Part shown: positions 6,602 through 6,652 of the stretch, piece by piece
Layout: every line of letters starts with the position of its first letter
Position numbering within the stretch: position 1 is the stretch's first letter
Origin: Chloroflexota bacterium
GTDB taxonomy: Bacteria; Chloroflexota; Anaerolineae; Fen-1058
DNA length: 6,652 nt
Assembly: GCA_016219235.1 (NCBI GenBank)
Contig: JACRBO010000677.1
Span: forward strand, 1 to 6,652
Direction of reading: 5' to 3'
The notes under the pieces: model-generated
Database searches by the model: none
What the model saw: only the letters and a program-made list of their open reading frames with translations
What the model was told of the DNA's origin: nothing
Translations under genes and position numbers: made by a program

Positions 6602-6614
6602 GGACAGCAGAATG

Positions 6615-6643
6615 GTTATGGTTTCTTGATTTCATTCGTTAAA
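6615..6643 (-). promoter_or_regulatory. Weak candidate promoter upstream of secA
   Basis: In the only AT-rich stretch upstream of secA, the minus strand reads TTTAAC (6643-6638), 17 bases, then CATAAC (6620-6615). These match the -35 and -10 consensus at 3 and 4 of 6 positions. A start of transcription near 6608 would give a leader of about 140 bases carrying both inverted repeats. The match is weak and the true promoter may lie beyond the window. Confidence 0.22.
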
Positions 6644-6652
6644 TATCGCGCC

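Overview
This is a GC-rich bacterial window in which every supported gene lies on the minus strand. Read right to left, the order is secA, a small winged-helix protein, a single-domain KaiC-like ATPase, two small three-helix membrane proteins, and a large PAS/GAF sensor that runs off the left edge. The best guess for the host is Chloroflexota (Anaerolineae-like). The grounds are a long SecA with a charged N-terminal insertion, a KaiC-like ATPase outside cyanobacteria, and a stacked PAS-GAF-GAF-GAF sensor. This is inference from general resemblance and is only moderately secure.

Right part (6468-3553): secA encodes a full-length 971-residue preprotein translocase ATPase ending in a zinc-binding SEC-C motif. 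The 184 bases upstream of it hold no gene. They carry two consecutive hairpin-forming inverted repeats that look like a dispersed intergenic repeat, plus a weak possible promoter.

Middle (3556-2300): the stop of secA overlaps the start of a 147-residue winged-helix protein in an ATGA junction. Forty-two bases further on, behind an intercistronic hairpin and a good ribosome binding site, comes a 256-residue KaiC/RecA-fold ATPase with intact Walker A, paired glutamates and Walker B.

Left part (2288-1): two short hydrophobic proteins (96 and 110 residues) are separated by 2 bases and share a similar layout. The second overlaps by ATGA with a sensor protein of at least 555 residues. That protein has one PAS-like domain, two complete GAF domains and the start of a third; its output domain is outside the window.

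The gaps along the whole series are -4, 42, 11, 2 and -4 bases, with no intrinsic terminator visible, so all six genes are probably one transcription unit. The downstream five look like a signalling module: a cytoplasmic sensor, a KaiC-type ATPase switch, a winged-helix regulator and two membrane proteins. Its coupling to the housekeeping gene secA is the most notable point. No function for the module as a whole can be read from the sequence alone.
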